Source of the DNA: Bremerella volcania | GTDB lineage: Bacteria; Planctomycetota; Planctomycetia; Pirellulales; Pirellulaceae | Assembly: GCF_007748115.1 (NCBI RefSeq) | Contig: NZ_CP036289.1 | Location: 3,410,001-3,474,000 of the forward strand | Length of the DNA stretch: 64,000 nt | Direction: 5' to 3' | In this document: one piece after another, positions 7,588-14,871 of the stretch | Position numbering within the stretch: position 1 is the stretch's first letter | Layout: each line of letters starts with the position of its first letter | Made by a program: the position numbers and the translations under genes | Notes under the pieces: model-generated | Told to the model about the DNA's origin: nothing | The model's database searches: none | What the model saw: the letters and a program-made list of their open reading frames with translations, nothing else

Positions 7588-9471
7588 TTGGGCGTTCGCG
7601 TGTCCGATATTCAACCAAATACGCTGTCTCTCACTGTGCTCGTAATCGAAAGCGCTCCGGATACGCGCGGTCATATTCAAGACGTCATCGAGCACGATGG
7701 ACACCATGTCCGCTTAGCGTCATCATTCGATGAGGCAATTGAGCAGGGAGATTGGCAAGAGATAGACGTCATTTTGCTAGACACGGAACTTGCATGCGGA
7801 GATGCCCGTGAAATACTTCCCCGCTTGCGAAGGCTCGCCCCGCATGCGGCTATCGTATACGCCGCCAGCAATCCCAACGTTGAAGATGCCGTCCAGACGC
7901 TTCGCGAGGGAGCGTACGACTATCTCCTAAAGCCCATCAATGCGGATATTCTACGAGCAACTTTGCTGCGAATCAGCCAGCTCAGTTACACCAGGGCTTC
8001 TTTGAAACTCGAAACGGACGCTCGGCAATATGCCGAGAATCAGCATCGTTTGCTTGCCGAAGCAATTGCCCACCTAGGGGAAGGCGTTGTGATCACCAAG
8101 ACCGAGTTCAATGGTTCGTGTCCGCGCATCGTATTTGTCAACGAAGCGATTTGCCGGATTACTGGGTACCATAAGACCGAACTTTTGGGCGAAACGCCTG
8201 AGATCTTTCACGGAGAAAATACGGATTCGCAGTCCGTCGAAGAGGTGTCCGAGGCAATTCACGCTCGTCGCCCGTTTCAGGGGGAGTTGCTCTTTTATCG
8301 GAAGGACGGAACGACCTATGACGCGGAAATCATCTGTACACCGATGATTGATTCGGAAGGCCGCTGTACCAACTATGTTTCCATACATCGCGACATTACC
8401 GAGAAGATTAGATCCGCTCGTCAACTTAGCGAACGAGAATCGCGGCTGCGCGCGATTCTTCAAACGGCAACCGATGCCATCGTGACGATCGATCCGAAGG
8501 GAATGATAGTCGGTGTCAATCCGGCCACATTACGGATCTTCGGCTACGAAGAAAGGGAACTGATCGGCACCAACGTAAGCATTTTGATGCCGGAGCCCTA
8601 TCGGAGCGAACACGACGATTATCTTTCCCGCTACTTGCGAACAGGCGAAGCCCGAATCATCGGCATCGGACGAGAGGTTATCGCCAAAAAGAAAGATGGA
8701 TCGACGTTTCCCGTTCATCTGGCAGTCAGCCGAATCGATGCCCCACCTCTGTTCACCGGCATCATTCGCGATATATCCGCGCTTAAGGAATTGCAAAAAC
8801 AAGTGCTGGAGATTGCTGCCGAAGAAGACCGTCGTATCGGTCATGAACTGCATGACAGCGTTCAGCAACAACTTACCGGGCTGGGCCTACTCTCACAAAC
8901 CGTAGCCGAGATGCTCTCGGATTCGAACGACTGGGAGGCTCGCTGTCAACCGACGGTGGCCAAGGTGGCTCGGCTGGCTGACCGCGTCGCTCGAGGCATA
9001 AGCGAAGCCGCGCGCGAAGTCCATAACCTTTCGCGCGGACTGGTCCCCGTGGAGATCGATGCGGAAGGGCTTCGAGCCGCACTGGAAGAACTCGCCGAGC
9101 GAGTCAGCATACAATATGGAGTTGTTTGCGCGTGTGAATTTCGGGGCGACATCAACCTGACCAACAATTTCGTTGCAACGCATCTATTCCGAATCGTTCA
9201 GGAGGCGGTTACGAATGCCATGAAGCATGGGGACGCTTCGCGAATTGATATTCGACTGGTAGGCACGGACCGAACAATCTCGCTGGAAGTTATCGACAAC
9301 GGGCGGGGCATTCAAACGGGAACGCTATCCAATCTGGGAACGGGGCTTAAGATCATGCAGTACCGCTCTAGTTTGATCGGAGGCGTCATCAAGATCGTTC
9401 CCGGTCCAGATGGTGGCACGCTCGTCAACTGCACTGTTTCCCGCGAAGGCAATCTTGAGGTGACACACTAG
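7588..9471 (+). CDS. REC-PAS-PAS sensor histidine kinase (HisKA_3 type)
   Basis: Cytoplasmic sensor kinase, 627 residues, with no membrane segment. Order: an N-terminal receiver domain (about 14-135; phospho-acceptor Asp65 in VILLDTELA, Lys in LLKPINAD), PAS 1 (~155-275, closing VSIHRDITEK), PAS 2 (~285-400, closing IIRDISALK), then a HisKA_3 helix with His422 in GHELHDSVQQQ and an HATPase_c domain (IVQEAVTNAMKHG, VIDNGRGIQ, GTGLKIMQ). The receiver placed before the kinase lets it take input from another kinase. The start is unsure: TTG 7588 or GTG 7600, neither with a good ribosome site. Its partner regulator follows after one base. PAS 2 resembles FixL-type sensors, so a redox or oxygen signal is possible. 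Confidence 0.88.
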   Translation: MGVRVSDIQPNTLSLTVLVIESAPDTRGHIQDVIEHDGHHVRLASSFDEAIEQGDWQEIDVILLDTELACGDAREILPRLRRLAPHAAIVYAASNPNVEDAVQTLREGAYDYLLKPINADILRATLLRISQLSYTRASLKLETDARQYAENQHRLLAEAIAHLGEGVVITKTEFNGSCPRIVFVNEAICRITGYHKTELLGETPEIFHGENTDSQSVEEVSEAIHARRPFQGELLFYRKDGTTYDAEIICTPMIDSEGRCTNYVSIHRDITEKIRSARQLSERESRLRAILQTATDAIVTIDPKGMIVGVNPATLRIFGYEERELIGTNVSILMPEPYRSEHDDYLSRYLRTGEARIIGIGREVIAKKKDGSTFPVHLAVSRIDAPPLFTGIIRDISALKELQKQVLEIAAEEDRRIGHELHDSVQQQLTGLGLLSQTVAEMLSDSNDWEARCQPTVAKVARLADRVARGISEAAREVHNLSRGLVPVEIDAEGLRAALEELAERVSIQYGVVCACEFRGDINLTNNFVATHLFRIVQEAVTNAMKHGDASRIDIRLVGTDRTISLEVIDNGRGIQTGTLSNLGTGLKIMQYRSSLIGGVIKIVPGPDGGTLVNCTVSREGNLEVTH

Positions 9472-9472
9472 A

Positions 9473-10135
9473 ATGGGTTCAACATCATCTCCCAGCCGAA
9501 TTCTTATTGTTGACGACCATCCGATCGTCCGCGAAGGATTGGCCGCTCGCATCGACGGTCAACCAGATCTTGAGGTTTGTGGGGAAGCAAGCGGTATCAA
9601 TGATGCCTTGTCCCAGTATCGTTCTCTTTCGCCCGACTTAACGCTCGTGGATATCCAGTTGGAAGATGGAAATGGGATCGAACTGATCAAGGAGATTTAC
9701 TCCCGCAATTCGACCGCGAAGATGCTAGTTGTCTCAGCCTTTGATGAGTCGCTTTATGCGAATCGAGCCCTACGGGCTGGGGCGCTCGGGTATGTTAACA
9801 AGCGAGAGCTACAGGATAAGGTAATCGACGCGATCCGAACGGTTCTCAAAGGTGATCGCTACCTAAGTCCTAAAATGACGCAGCAACTTCTCAGCCAGGT
9901 CGTATCCAATAAAACAACCATGGACGAGGATCCCATCCAGCGTCTTAGTGATCGGGAACTGGAAGTGTTTCAGCTAATCGGCCATGGCAAAACTACGGCG
10001 GCTATCGCCGCGCAATTACAGCTAAGCGTCCATACGATTGATACTCACCGTGAGAAACTACGCCACAAATTGGGGGCGAAAAATAGCGCGGAATTGATGA
10101 AGCTGGCCGTCCAGTGGGTATTGGAAAACGGCTGA
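9473..10135 (+). CDS. NarL/FixJ-family response regulator
   Basis: The protein has 220 residues: a receiver domain with acid pair Asp14/Asp15, phospho-acceptor Asp60 (LTLVDIQLED) and Lys in GYVNKRE, then a LuxR-type helix-turn-helix (LSDRELEVFQLIGHGKTTAAIA and SVHTIDTHREKLRHKLGA). All key residues are present. It begins one base after the kinase stop, so the two form a cognate pair in one operon. Targets are unknown; the neighbouring stress genes are the obvious candidates. Confidence 0.93.
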   Translation: MGSTSSPSRILIVDDHPIVREGLAARIDGQPDLEVCGEASGINDALSQYRSLSPDLTLVDIQLEDGNGIELIKEIYSRNSTAKMLVVSAFDESLYANRALRAGALGYVNKRELQDKVIDAIRTVLKGDRYLSPKMTQQLLSQVVSNKTTMDEDPIQRLSDRELEVFQLIGHGKTTAAIAAQLQLSVHTIDTHREKLRHKLGAKNSAELMKLAVQWVLENG

Positions 10136-10153
10136 TTCCCCGACTAGATCACC

Positions 10154-11167
10154 TTATGAGTCCATCAAGAGAACTTTGGCACCCTTGACACTTCCCTGTT
10201 TCAACTCCATGAGTGCCCGATTCGCTTCCTCCAGCGGGTAAGCAGTGACCGTCGAGCGAAGAGAAATCTCAGCCGCCAGCGGCAAGAATTCGCGAATATC
10301 ATAGTGCGTGATGTTTGCGACCGTCTTCACTTCCCGCTCCATCCACAGATGCTCGTGGTAGCTGAGTTGAAGAAGTCGTTCTTTGTCTGCATCCTCCTTG
10401 CGAATCGCATTGATGACCAGCCGCCCACCTGGCGCCAGATTGGCCAACCCCTCAACGACGGGCTGCCAAGCTGGCGTTGTGTCGATGATGGCGTCCAGAG
10501 GCACGGGGGCACGATCCGTAGTGTGTCCTGCCCACTCAGCCCCGAGTTCCCGGGCAAAGACTTGTTGATCCGGATCACGGGCAAACACAAAGATTTTCGT
10601 CCGTGGAAATTGATGCCTTACCATCTGCAGAACCAGGTGCGCCGACCCACCAAACCCGGTCAGGCCAAGAGTCCGTCCGTCCTTGATGCCTGTCAGTCGC
10701 ACGGCTCGATAGCCGATGGCTCCGGCACACAATAGTGGAGCGGCTTCGGCATCAGAAAAACTTGAGGGAATCGGATAGGCGTAGTCCGACGGTACCGTCA
10801 TAAACTCGGCATATCCGCCATTAACGTCTCTGCCTGTAGCACGAAACTTGGGGCTGATGTTCTCCCGCTCATCGCCACTGGACGAATGAATCCAACCGAC
10901 GCCAACTCGATCACCGACGCGATGACTTACGACGCCATCTCCGACTTCGTCGACATAACCGACGACTTCATGTCCCGGCACAATCGGCAAGTTGGGCGGA
11001 GCCGTTCTTCCTTCGATTTCATCTAGCTCCGTATGGCAGACGCCACATGCGGCAATTCTGATCCGTATTTCGCCTCGGACGGGACGCGGCGTGGGAACGT
11101 CAACGAGTTCCAGCGGTGTCGAAACATCGCGAAGTGACACCACTTGGCGGAGTATTTGGGCCCTCAT
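10154..11167 (-). CDS. Zinc-dependent alcohol dehydrogenase lacking the structural-zinc loop
   Basis: Medium-chain NAD(P)-dependent dehydrogenase, about 337 residues. The ATG at 11167 has AGGAGG five bases upstream and is preferred over the GTG two codons earlier. Catalytic zinc ligands are present: Cys41 (CGVCHTEL), His66/Glu67 (PGHEVVG) and Cys147 (LLCAGAIGY), plus the glycine-rich Rossmann turn LTGFGGSAHL. Where relatives carry the four-cysteine structural-zinc loop, this protein has only HSSSGDERENISPKF, with no cysteine and a deletion of several residues. It is probably still an alcohol/aldehyde oxidoreductase, perhaps with altered oligomerisation. Substrate is unknown. Confidence 0.87.
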   Translation of the reverse strand: MRAQILRQVVSLRDVSTPLELVDVPTPRPVRGEIRIRIAACGVCHTELDEIEGRTAPPNLPIVPGHEVVGYVDEVGDGVVSHRVGDRVGVGWIHSSSGDERENISPKFRATGRDVNGGYAEFMTVPSDYAYPIPSSFSDAEAAPLLCAGAIGYRAVRLTGIKDGRTLGLTGFGGSAHLVLQMVRHQFPRTKIFVFARDPDQQVFARELGAEWAGHTTDRAPVPLDAIIDTTPAWQPVVEGLANLAPGGRLVINAIRKEDADKERLLQLSYHEHLWMEREVKTVANITHYDIREFLPLAAEISLRSTVTAYPLEEANRALMELKQGSVKGAKVLLMDS

Positions 11168-11349
11168 CAACACCTCCTACGCGCCACGTCCCCCAAGTTC
11201 ATCGATACTATGCTAGGGCGTAACTTGGCGACTGTCGTTTTTCGACCTAAGCACTTCACTCGAATGGATTGCGTCGATATTCCATTGTCGTCATCGAAGG
11301 AATATTGAGAAGACCATTGTTCTAGGCTCCGACGGACGAGGCCGATTAG

Positions 11350-12009
11350 TTATTCGTTGTCTTTTGATGGTAAGTATTTAGAGAACCAATCTCCAGTCAA
11401 CCGTGCCACGTGCTCTAATACACTTGGTTCCGTTAGCGGCCGTGCTGCGTCACTTACGAGTTCGAGGTGCTTAACGCAGCTAAGTTTATTGAGAGCTTTT
11501 CGATTCAATGAGATCGCACATTCATCGTCCCCTCCGACCATCAGCAGCGTGGGGACCGTCACTTTTGGAAGGTATGCTTTCGCCAAGTCAGGGCGACCTC
11601 CCAAGGATACGACCGCCCCCAGACTGGTACCACTCAAAGCCGCCGCGACCAATGCAGCTGCAACACTAGTACCAAACCCGAAACAGCCCTGGGGGAGACT
11701 AGCAATCATTGGCTGATCCCGCGCCCAGCTCTCGACTTCTCGCAGTCGTAGGGCTAGAAGAGGAATGTCAAAAAAACACCAGGGGTCGCTCGCTTCACAC
11801 TCATTCAGCAAGTCAATTAACAATGTGGCGAATCCCCTCTCTTGCAATGCCAGCGAGATATTCTGCGTTTCAGAACCCATCCGACTACGCCTATCGCCTT
11901 GGGCGACCAAGATCAGTCGTTTGGCTCCCGGCGGAACGCAAAGTGTACCAGGCATTTTTTCTGGTCCGATTAGAACGTTCGACTCGTGTGCGGCTACACA
12001 AATGGCCAT
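11350..12009 (-). CDS. Dienelactone-hydrolase-like alpha/beta-hydrolase, probable pseudoenzyme
   Basis: The protein has 219 residues from the ATG at 12009 (an upstream TTG would add 12). It aligns by eye to the dienelactone hydrolases that accompany stress islands: GFATLLIDLL, FDIPLLALRLR, VVSLGGRPDLA, PTLLMVGGDDE. The nucleophile elbow usually written GASTG is GFGTS here, so the catalytic serine position is Gly113 (a serine sits two places later). The histidine expected in GATHLFEEP is replaced in DAARPLTEP by Arg190. The acid position (Asp161/162) is kept. A catalytic role is doubtful; binding or scaffolding is possible. It lies 88 bp downstream of the sigma-54 activator gene and may share its transcript. 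Confidence 0.72.
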   Translation of the reverse strand: MAICVAAHESNVLIGPEKMPGTLCVPPGAKRLILVAQGDRRSRMGSETQNISLALQERGFATLLIDLLNECEASDPWCFFDIPLLALRLREVESWARDQPMIASLPQGCFGFGTSVAAALVAAALSGTSLGAVVSLGGRPDLAKAYLPKVTVPTLLMVGGDDECAISLNRKALNKLSCVKHLELVSDAARPLTEPSVLEHVARLTGDWFSKYLPSKDNE

Positions 12010-12097
12010 TGTTATGCCCTTTGAGCTGCTATGGATACTCGTCAAACCTGGTTAATTTCAGAACACGTCACTCGACCAACAGAGACTCTCCAACTCG

Positions 12098-13435
12098 TCA
12101 CACGATCTGATACTTTTCCAACAGACGGTATAAGCTACGACGGCTCACACCTAAAGCGCGGGCTGCGCGGACTTTGTTCCCTTTCTCTCGCGACATGACC
12201 ACTTCTATCTGCTGGCGCATCAACGATTCCAAGTCATCATTTCGGGGAGGGATGGAACGACTTGCCGCAGATGTGCACTGAGCGACCTCTGTCGGCAGGT
12301 TCTGTAAAAGGATCGTCTCGTCGTCGGACAAGATCTTGGCTCGTTCAAGGGCGTTAATCAGTTGGCGGATATTTCCAGGCCAGTGGTACCGCTCGATGGC
12401 CTCCATTGCATCCATATCGATTTGCCAATCATTGCCCATGAAGTGATGCGTCAGCAAGGCAATGTCATCTCCTCGATGGCGTAGTGGAGGCAACTCAAGT
12501 CGCATCACGTCGATTCGATAAAACAGATCTTCCCGGAACCGTCCCTCTTTGACCTCTTGGAAGAGGTTTCGATTCGTGGCCGTGAGCAAACGAACGTTCA
12601 CACGTCGTTCCTCAGTCCCGCCAACACGCCGAAACGAACCATCCTCCAAGACACGCAAAAGTTTGGCTTGAATGCCACCGGCCATCTCACCGATTTCATC
12701 GATGAACATGGTTCCTCCGTCGGCGAGTTCAAACAAGCCCGGCTTGGTACTCGCAGCTCCTGTAAAAGCCCCCTTTTCGTGACCGAAAAGCTCACTCTCG
12801 GGTAAAGCAGCACAGTTCACGACCACCATCGGTTGATCTGCTCGATGGCTTACCTGATGGACGGCCTTGGCGACCAATTCCTTGCCCGTCCCGCTTTCTC
12901 CCTGGATCAGAATTGGTTGTTCCGTAGGACCGGCACGTTTGATCAGACGAAATACTTCCTGCATGGGGGCTGATTGCCCGACCATCAATGACCTTTTTCC
13001 ATGCCTGTTATGTGGACGTCCGTTAACTGATTGGCGTTGTCGGCGAGTCGCCTTGAACGCATTCTCGACGGTCTTCTGCAGTCGCGACATCCGCACCGGC
13101 TTGGGCAAATAGTCGAACGCACCAGCCTTGAGCGCTTCGACGATCGACTCTGCAGCTGAGATTTCAGACACACATACGACTTCACAAGCAGCTCTCTCCT
13201 TAAGTTGCCGAAGTCTTTGCAGTGAAGCTGGCGTGACTGACGCCATTTCGAATATGATGACATCGTAGTCGGCTCGATCGACTCGTTGAAGCGACTGATG
13301 CTCGTGTTCAACTTGATCGACATGGACCGTCTGGCTGCTAAGAAACTCAGTCACGATTTGTCGGAAACGTGGATCACTATCAACCAACAGCAAACGACAA
13401 GGAAAAGCACTGGGGGCCGGTTCAGTAATGTTCAT
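12098..13435 (-). CDS. Sigma-54-dependent NtrC-family activator with Asp-to-Glu receiver
   Basis: The protein has 445 residues. The receiver (about 14-125) has the acid pair Asp19/Asp21 and Lys in LPKPVRM, but the phospho-acceptor place in DYDVIIFEMASV is Glu63 rather than Asp. The AAA+ domain is intact: Walker A GESGTGKE, the sigma-54-contacting GAFTGA loop, Walker B GTMFIDEIGEM and the arginine-finger region. A Fis-type helix-turn-helix ends the protein (VRAARALGVSRRSLYRLL). The exact sigma-54 promoter at 5152 is a natural target. Perfect palindrome D lies 134 bp upstream of its own start, which suggests autoregulation; this is inferred. Confidence 0.92.
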   Translation of the reverse strand: MNITEPAPSAFPCRLLLVDSDPRFRQIVTEFLSSQTVHVDQVEHEHQSLQRVDRADYDVIIFEMASVTPASLQRLRQLKERAACEVVCVSEISAAESIVEALKAGAFDYLPKPVRMSRLQKTVENAFKATRRQRQSVNGRPHNRHGKRSLMVGQSAPMQEVFRLIKRAGPTEQPILIQGESGTGKELVAKAVHQVSHRADQPMVVVNCAALPESELFGHEKGAFTGAASTKPGLFELADGGTMFIDEIGEMAGGIQAKLLRVLEDGSFRRVGGTEERRVNVRLLTATNRNLFQEVKEGRFREDLFYRIDVMRLELPPLRHRGDDIALLTHHFMGNDWQIDMDAMEAIERYHWPGNIRQLINALERAKILSDDETILLQNLPTEVAQCTSAASRSIPPRNDDLESLMRQQIEVVMSREKGNKVRAARALGVSRRSLYRLLEKYQIV

Positions 13436-13578
13436 CCTGACTTCCTTGAATGGGAGCGATATCAGCGCTGATTCATCGGGTACTTCGTGGGCGCATGCGC
13501 CTAACTCCCAATATCGGCGTACCGCCGCTTGTCGGTAATCAGAGAATTCACCGCCTCGCGATGGCGGTTTCCGCCATC
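13436..13578. promoter_or_regulatory. Upstream region of the sigma-54 activator gene, cut by the IS
   Basis: This 143-bp stretch contains palindrome D at its IS-proximal end. I found no GG-N10-GC sigma-54 promoter for the activator gene here and no coding sequence. Confidence 0.4.
13561..13577. promoter_or_regulatory. Island palindrome, site D (sigma-54 activator)
   Basis: ATGGCGG-TTT-CCGCCAT, a perfect 7-3-7 inverted repeat (with one further pair outside, GAT/ATC) that ends one base before the left end of the IS at 13579. It is centred ~134 bp before the sigma-54 activator start. Confidence 0.6.
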
Positions 13579-13590
13579 TGACCTGCCCCC
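13579..13590 (+). repeat. IS left terminal inverted repeat
   Basis: TGACCTGCCCCC, perfectly matched in inverse at 14849-14860. Confidence 0.9.
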
Positions 13591-13602
13591 TTCAACAGCG
13601 TC

Positions 13603-13630
13603 CATTCGGTAAATTAGTTTTTGCTGAATG
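13603..13630 (+). other. Conserved stem in the IS mRNA leader
   Basis: CATTCGG (13603-13609) and CTGAATG (13624-13630) form a seven-pair stem with one G-U and a 14-base loop, 26 bases before orfA. The related fragment at 44220-44247 has CATTCGG/CCGAATG, so pairing is kept (G-U to G-C) while the sequence differs. Confidence 0.4.
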
Positions 13631-13656
13631 CATGCCCATTTGAAGGGAGATTTCTT

Positions 13657-13935
13657 ATGCCTAGAAGAAGATTCACGCCTGAGCAGATCATCCAGCATCT
13701 CCGCGAAGCGGAGGTGCTTCTCTCTCAGGACAAGACGATTGCCCAGGCCTGCAAGGCGATCGGCGTCACGGAGCAGACTTACTATCGCTGGCGGAAGGAG
13801 TACGGCGGTGTTCGTACCGATCAGGCCAAGCGTTTGAAAGAGCTCGAGAAGGAGAATGCTCGCCTGAAGCGACTGCTGGCTGATGCCGAACTCGACAAGG
13901 CGATCCTGAAGGAAGCCGCTTCGGGAAACTTCTGA
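13657..13935 (+). CDS. IS3-family transposase OrfA
   Basis: DNA-binding helix-turn-helix subunit, 92 residues. Starting at the ATG at 13657 (GAAGGGAG eight bases upstream) it reads MPRRRFTPEQIIQHLREAE, a helix-turn-helix around AIGVTEQTYYRWRKEYGG, then a leucine-zipper-like coiled coil rich in KELEKENARLKRLLADAEL that mediates dimerisation. It ends at TGA 13933-13935 just past the slippery heptamer. The OrfAB fusion made by frameshifting would be the active transposase, as known for IS3 elements. Confidence 0.92.
   Translation: MPRRRFTPEQIIQHLREAEVLLSQDKTIAQACKAIGVTEQTYYRWRKEYGGVRTDQAKRLKELEKENARLKRLLADAELDKAILKEAASGNF
13923..13929 (+). promoter_or_regulatory. Programmed -1 frameshift heptamer G GGA AAC
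   Basis: In the orfA frame the codons are GGA AAC, preceded by G, giving the X-XXY-YYZ slippery pattern three bases before the orfA TGA. A -1 slip continues as CTT CTG AGC (LLS), straight into the open orfB frame. Confidence 0.6.
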
Positions 13936-13967
13936 GCCCGGACAAGCGACGGCGAATCGTCGAGCAC

Positions 13968-14831
13968 GTGCGAGATACTTTGGGACGCGAGCGAGTATCA
14001 GAACGGAGGGCCTGCCGGGTGCTGGGACAGCCTCGTTCCACTCAGCGCCGTGTTCGCTGGGTCCCCGACGACGAGCCTCGCCTGGTCCGGGAGATGATTG
14101 AACTTGCTGAACAGTATGGCCGTTATGGCTATCGGCGAATCACTGAGATGTTACGCCGGAAAGGTTGGCAGGTGAACCATAAACGCATCGAACGCTTATG
14201 GCGTCGCGAGGGCTTGAAAGTACCAAAAAGGCAGCCGAAACGACGTCGCCTGTGGCTTAATGATGGTTCGTGCGTTCGCCTGCGGCCGAGTCATCGTGAT
14301 GAGGTCTGGAGCTATGACTTCGTGCATCACCGAACGCACGATGGTCGAGCCTTCCGTATGCTGACGCTGATCAACGAGTATACTCGCGAGTGCTTGGCGA
14401 TCGATGTGGCTCGTCAACTGACCAGCGAGGATGTCTTGGAGCGTCTTAGCGACCTGTTCGTTCGCCGTGGCGTGCCAGACTTCATTCGCAGCGACAACGG
14501 CTCAGAGTTCACCGCCACTAAGGTCCGTGACTGGCTGGAGCGAGTCGAGGTGAACACCCTGTACATCGAACCTGGCAGCCCGTGGGAGAATGGCTACATC
14601 GAATCCTTCAACGGGAAGCTGCGAGATGAACTACTCGATCGAGAGATCTTCGACACGCTGCTGGAGGCAAAAGTGTTGATCGAACGGTGGCGAGTCGAGT
14701 ACAACACGGTACGCCCGCACAGTTCGCTGGGGTACCGTCCACCGGCACCGGAGGCAATTCTTCCAGGGGAAGCTGCTTCCGCTACGCTCCAGCACCTTCC
14801 CCTGGAAGAATCCTTGAAGACTACAACTTAA
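13968..14831 (+). CDS. IS3-family transposase OrfB (DDE integrase core)
   Basis: The protein has 287 residues from the GTG at 13968; the frame is open further upstream past the orfA stop (KLLSPDKRRRIVEHV), consistent with production as an OrfAB fusion. An HTH_21-like segment (YGRYGYRRITEMLRRKGW) precedes the rve integrase core, with catalytic Asp in WSYDFVHH, Asp in RSDNGSEF and Glu in SPWENGYIESFNGKLRDE, then the usual YNTVRPHSSLGYRPP ending. The DDE set is complete, so the element may be active. Confidence 0.92.
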   Translation: MRDTLGRERVSERRACRVLGQPRSTQRRVRWVPDDEPRLVREMIELAEQYGRYGYRRITEMLRRKGWQVNHKRIERLWRREGLKVPKRQPKRRRLWLNDGSCVRLRPSHRDEVWSYDFVHHRTHDGRAFRMLTLINEYTRECLAIDVARQLTSEDVLERLSDLFVRRGVPDFIRSDNGSEFTATKVRDWLERVEVNTLYIEPGSPWENGYIESFNGKLRDELLDREIFDTLLEAKVLIERWRVEYNTVRPHSSLGYRPPAPEAILPGEAASATLQHLPLEESLKTTT

Positions 14832-14848
14832 AGACTGGTTTCATTCGT

Positions 14849-14860
14849 GGGGGCAGGTCA
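14849..14860 (-). repeat. IS right terminal inverted repeat
   Basis: GGGGGCAGGTCA, the inverse of the left end. The reading frame of the truncated downstream gene begins immediately after it. Confidence 0.9.
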
Positions 14861-14871
14861 GTGCCCGACTG

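Larger units (their letters stand above)
13579..14860 (+). mobile_element. IS3-family insertion sequence, intact, 1282 bp
   Basis: Both ends carry the 12-bp terminal inverted repeat TGACCTGCCCCC (13579-13590, and its complement at 14849-14860). Inside are orfA and orfB in the IS3 arrangement, orfB in the -1 frame, with a GGGAAAC slippery site at the junction. The flanks (CCATC on the left, GTGCC on the right) show no target-site duplication. A 131-bp left-end fragment of a close relative is at 44141-44271. Confidence 0.92.

Noticed and set aside
13436-13560. Sigma-54 promoter for the activator gene itself
   Set aside because: I checked the - strand for GG-N10-GC with reasonable halves and found none.
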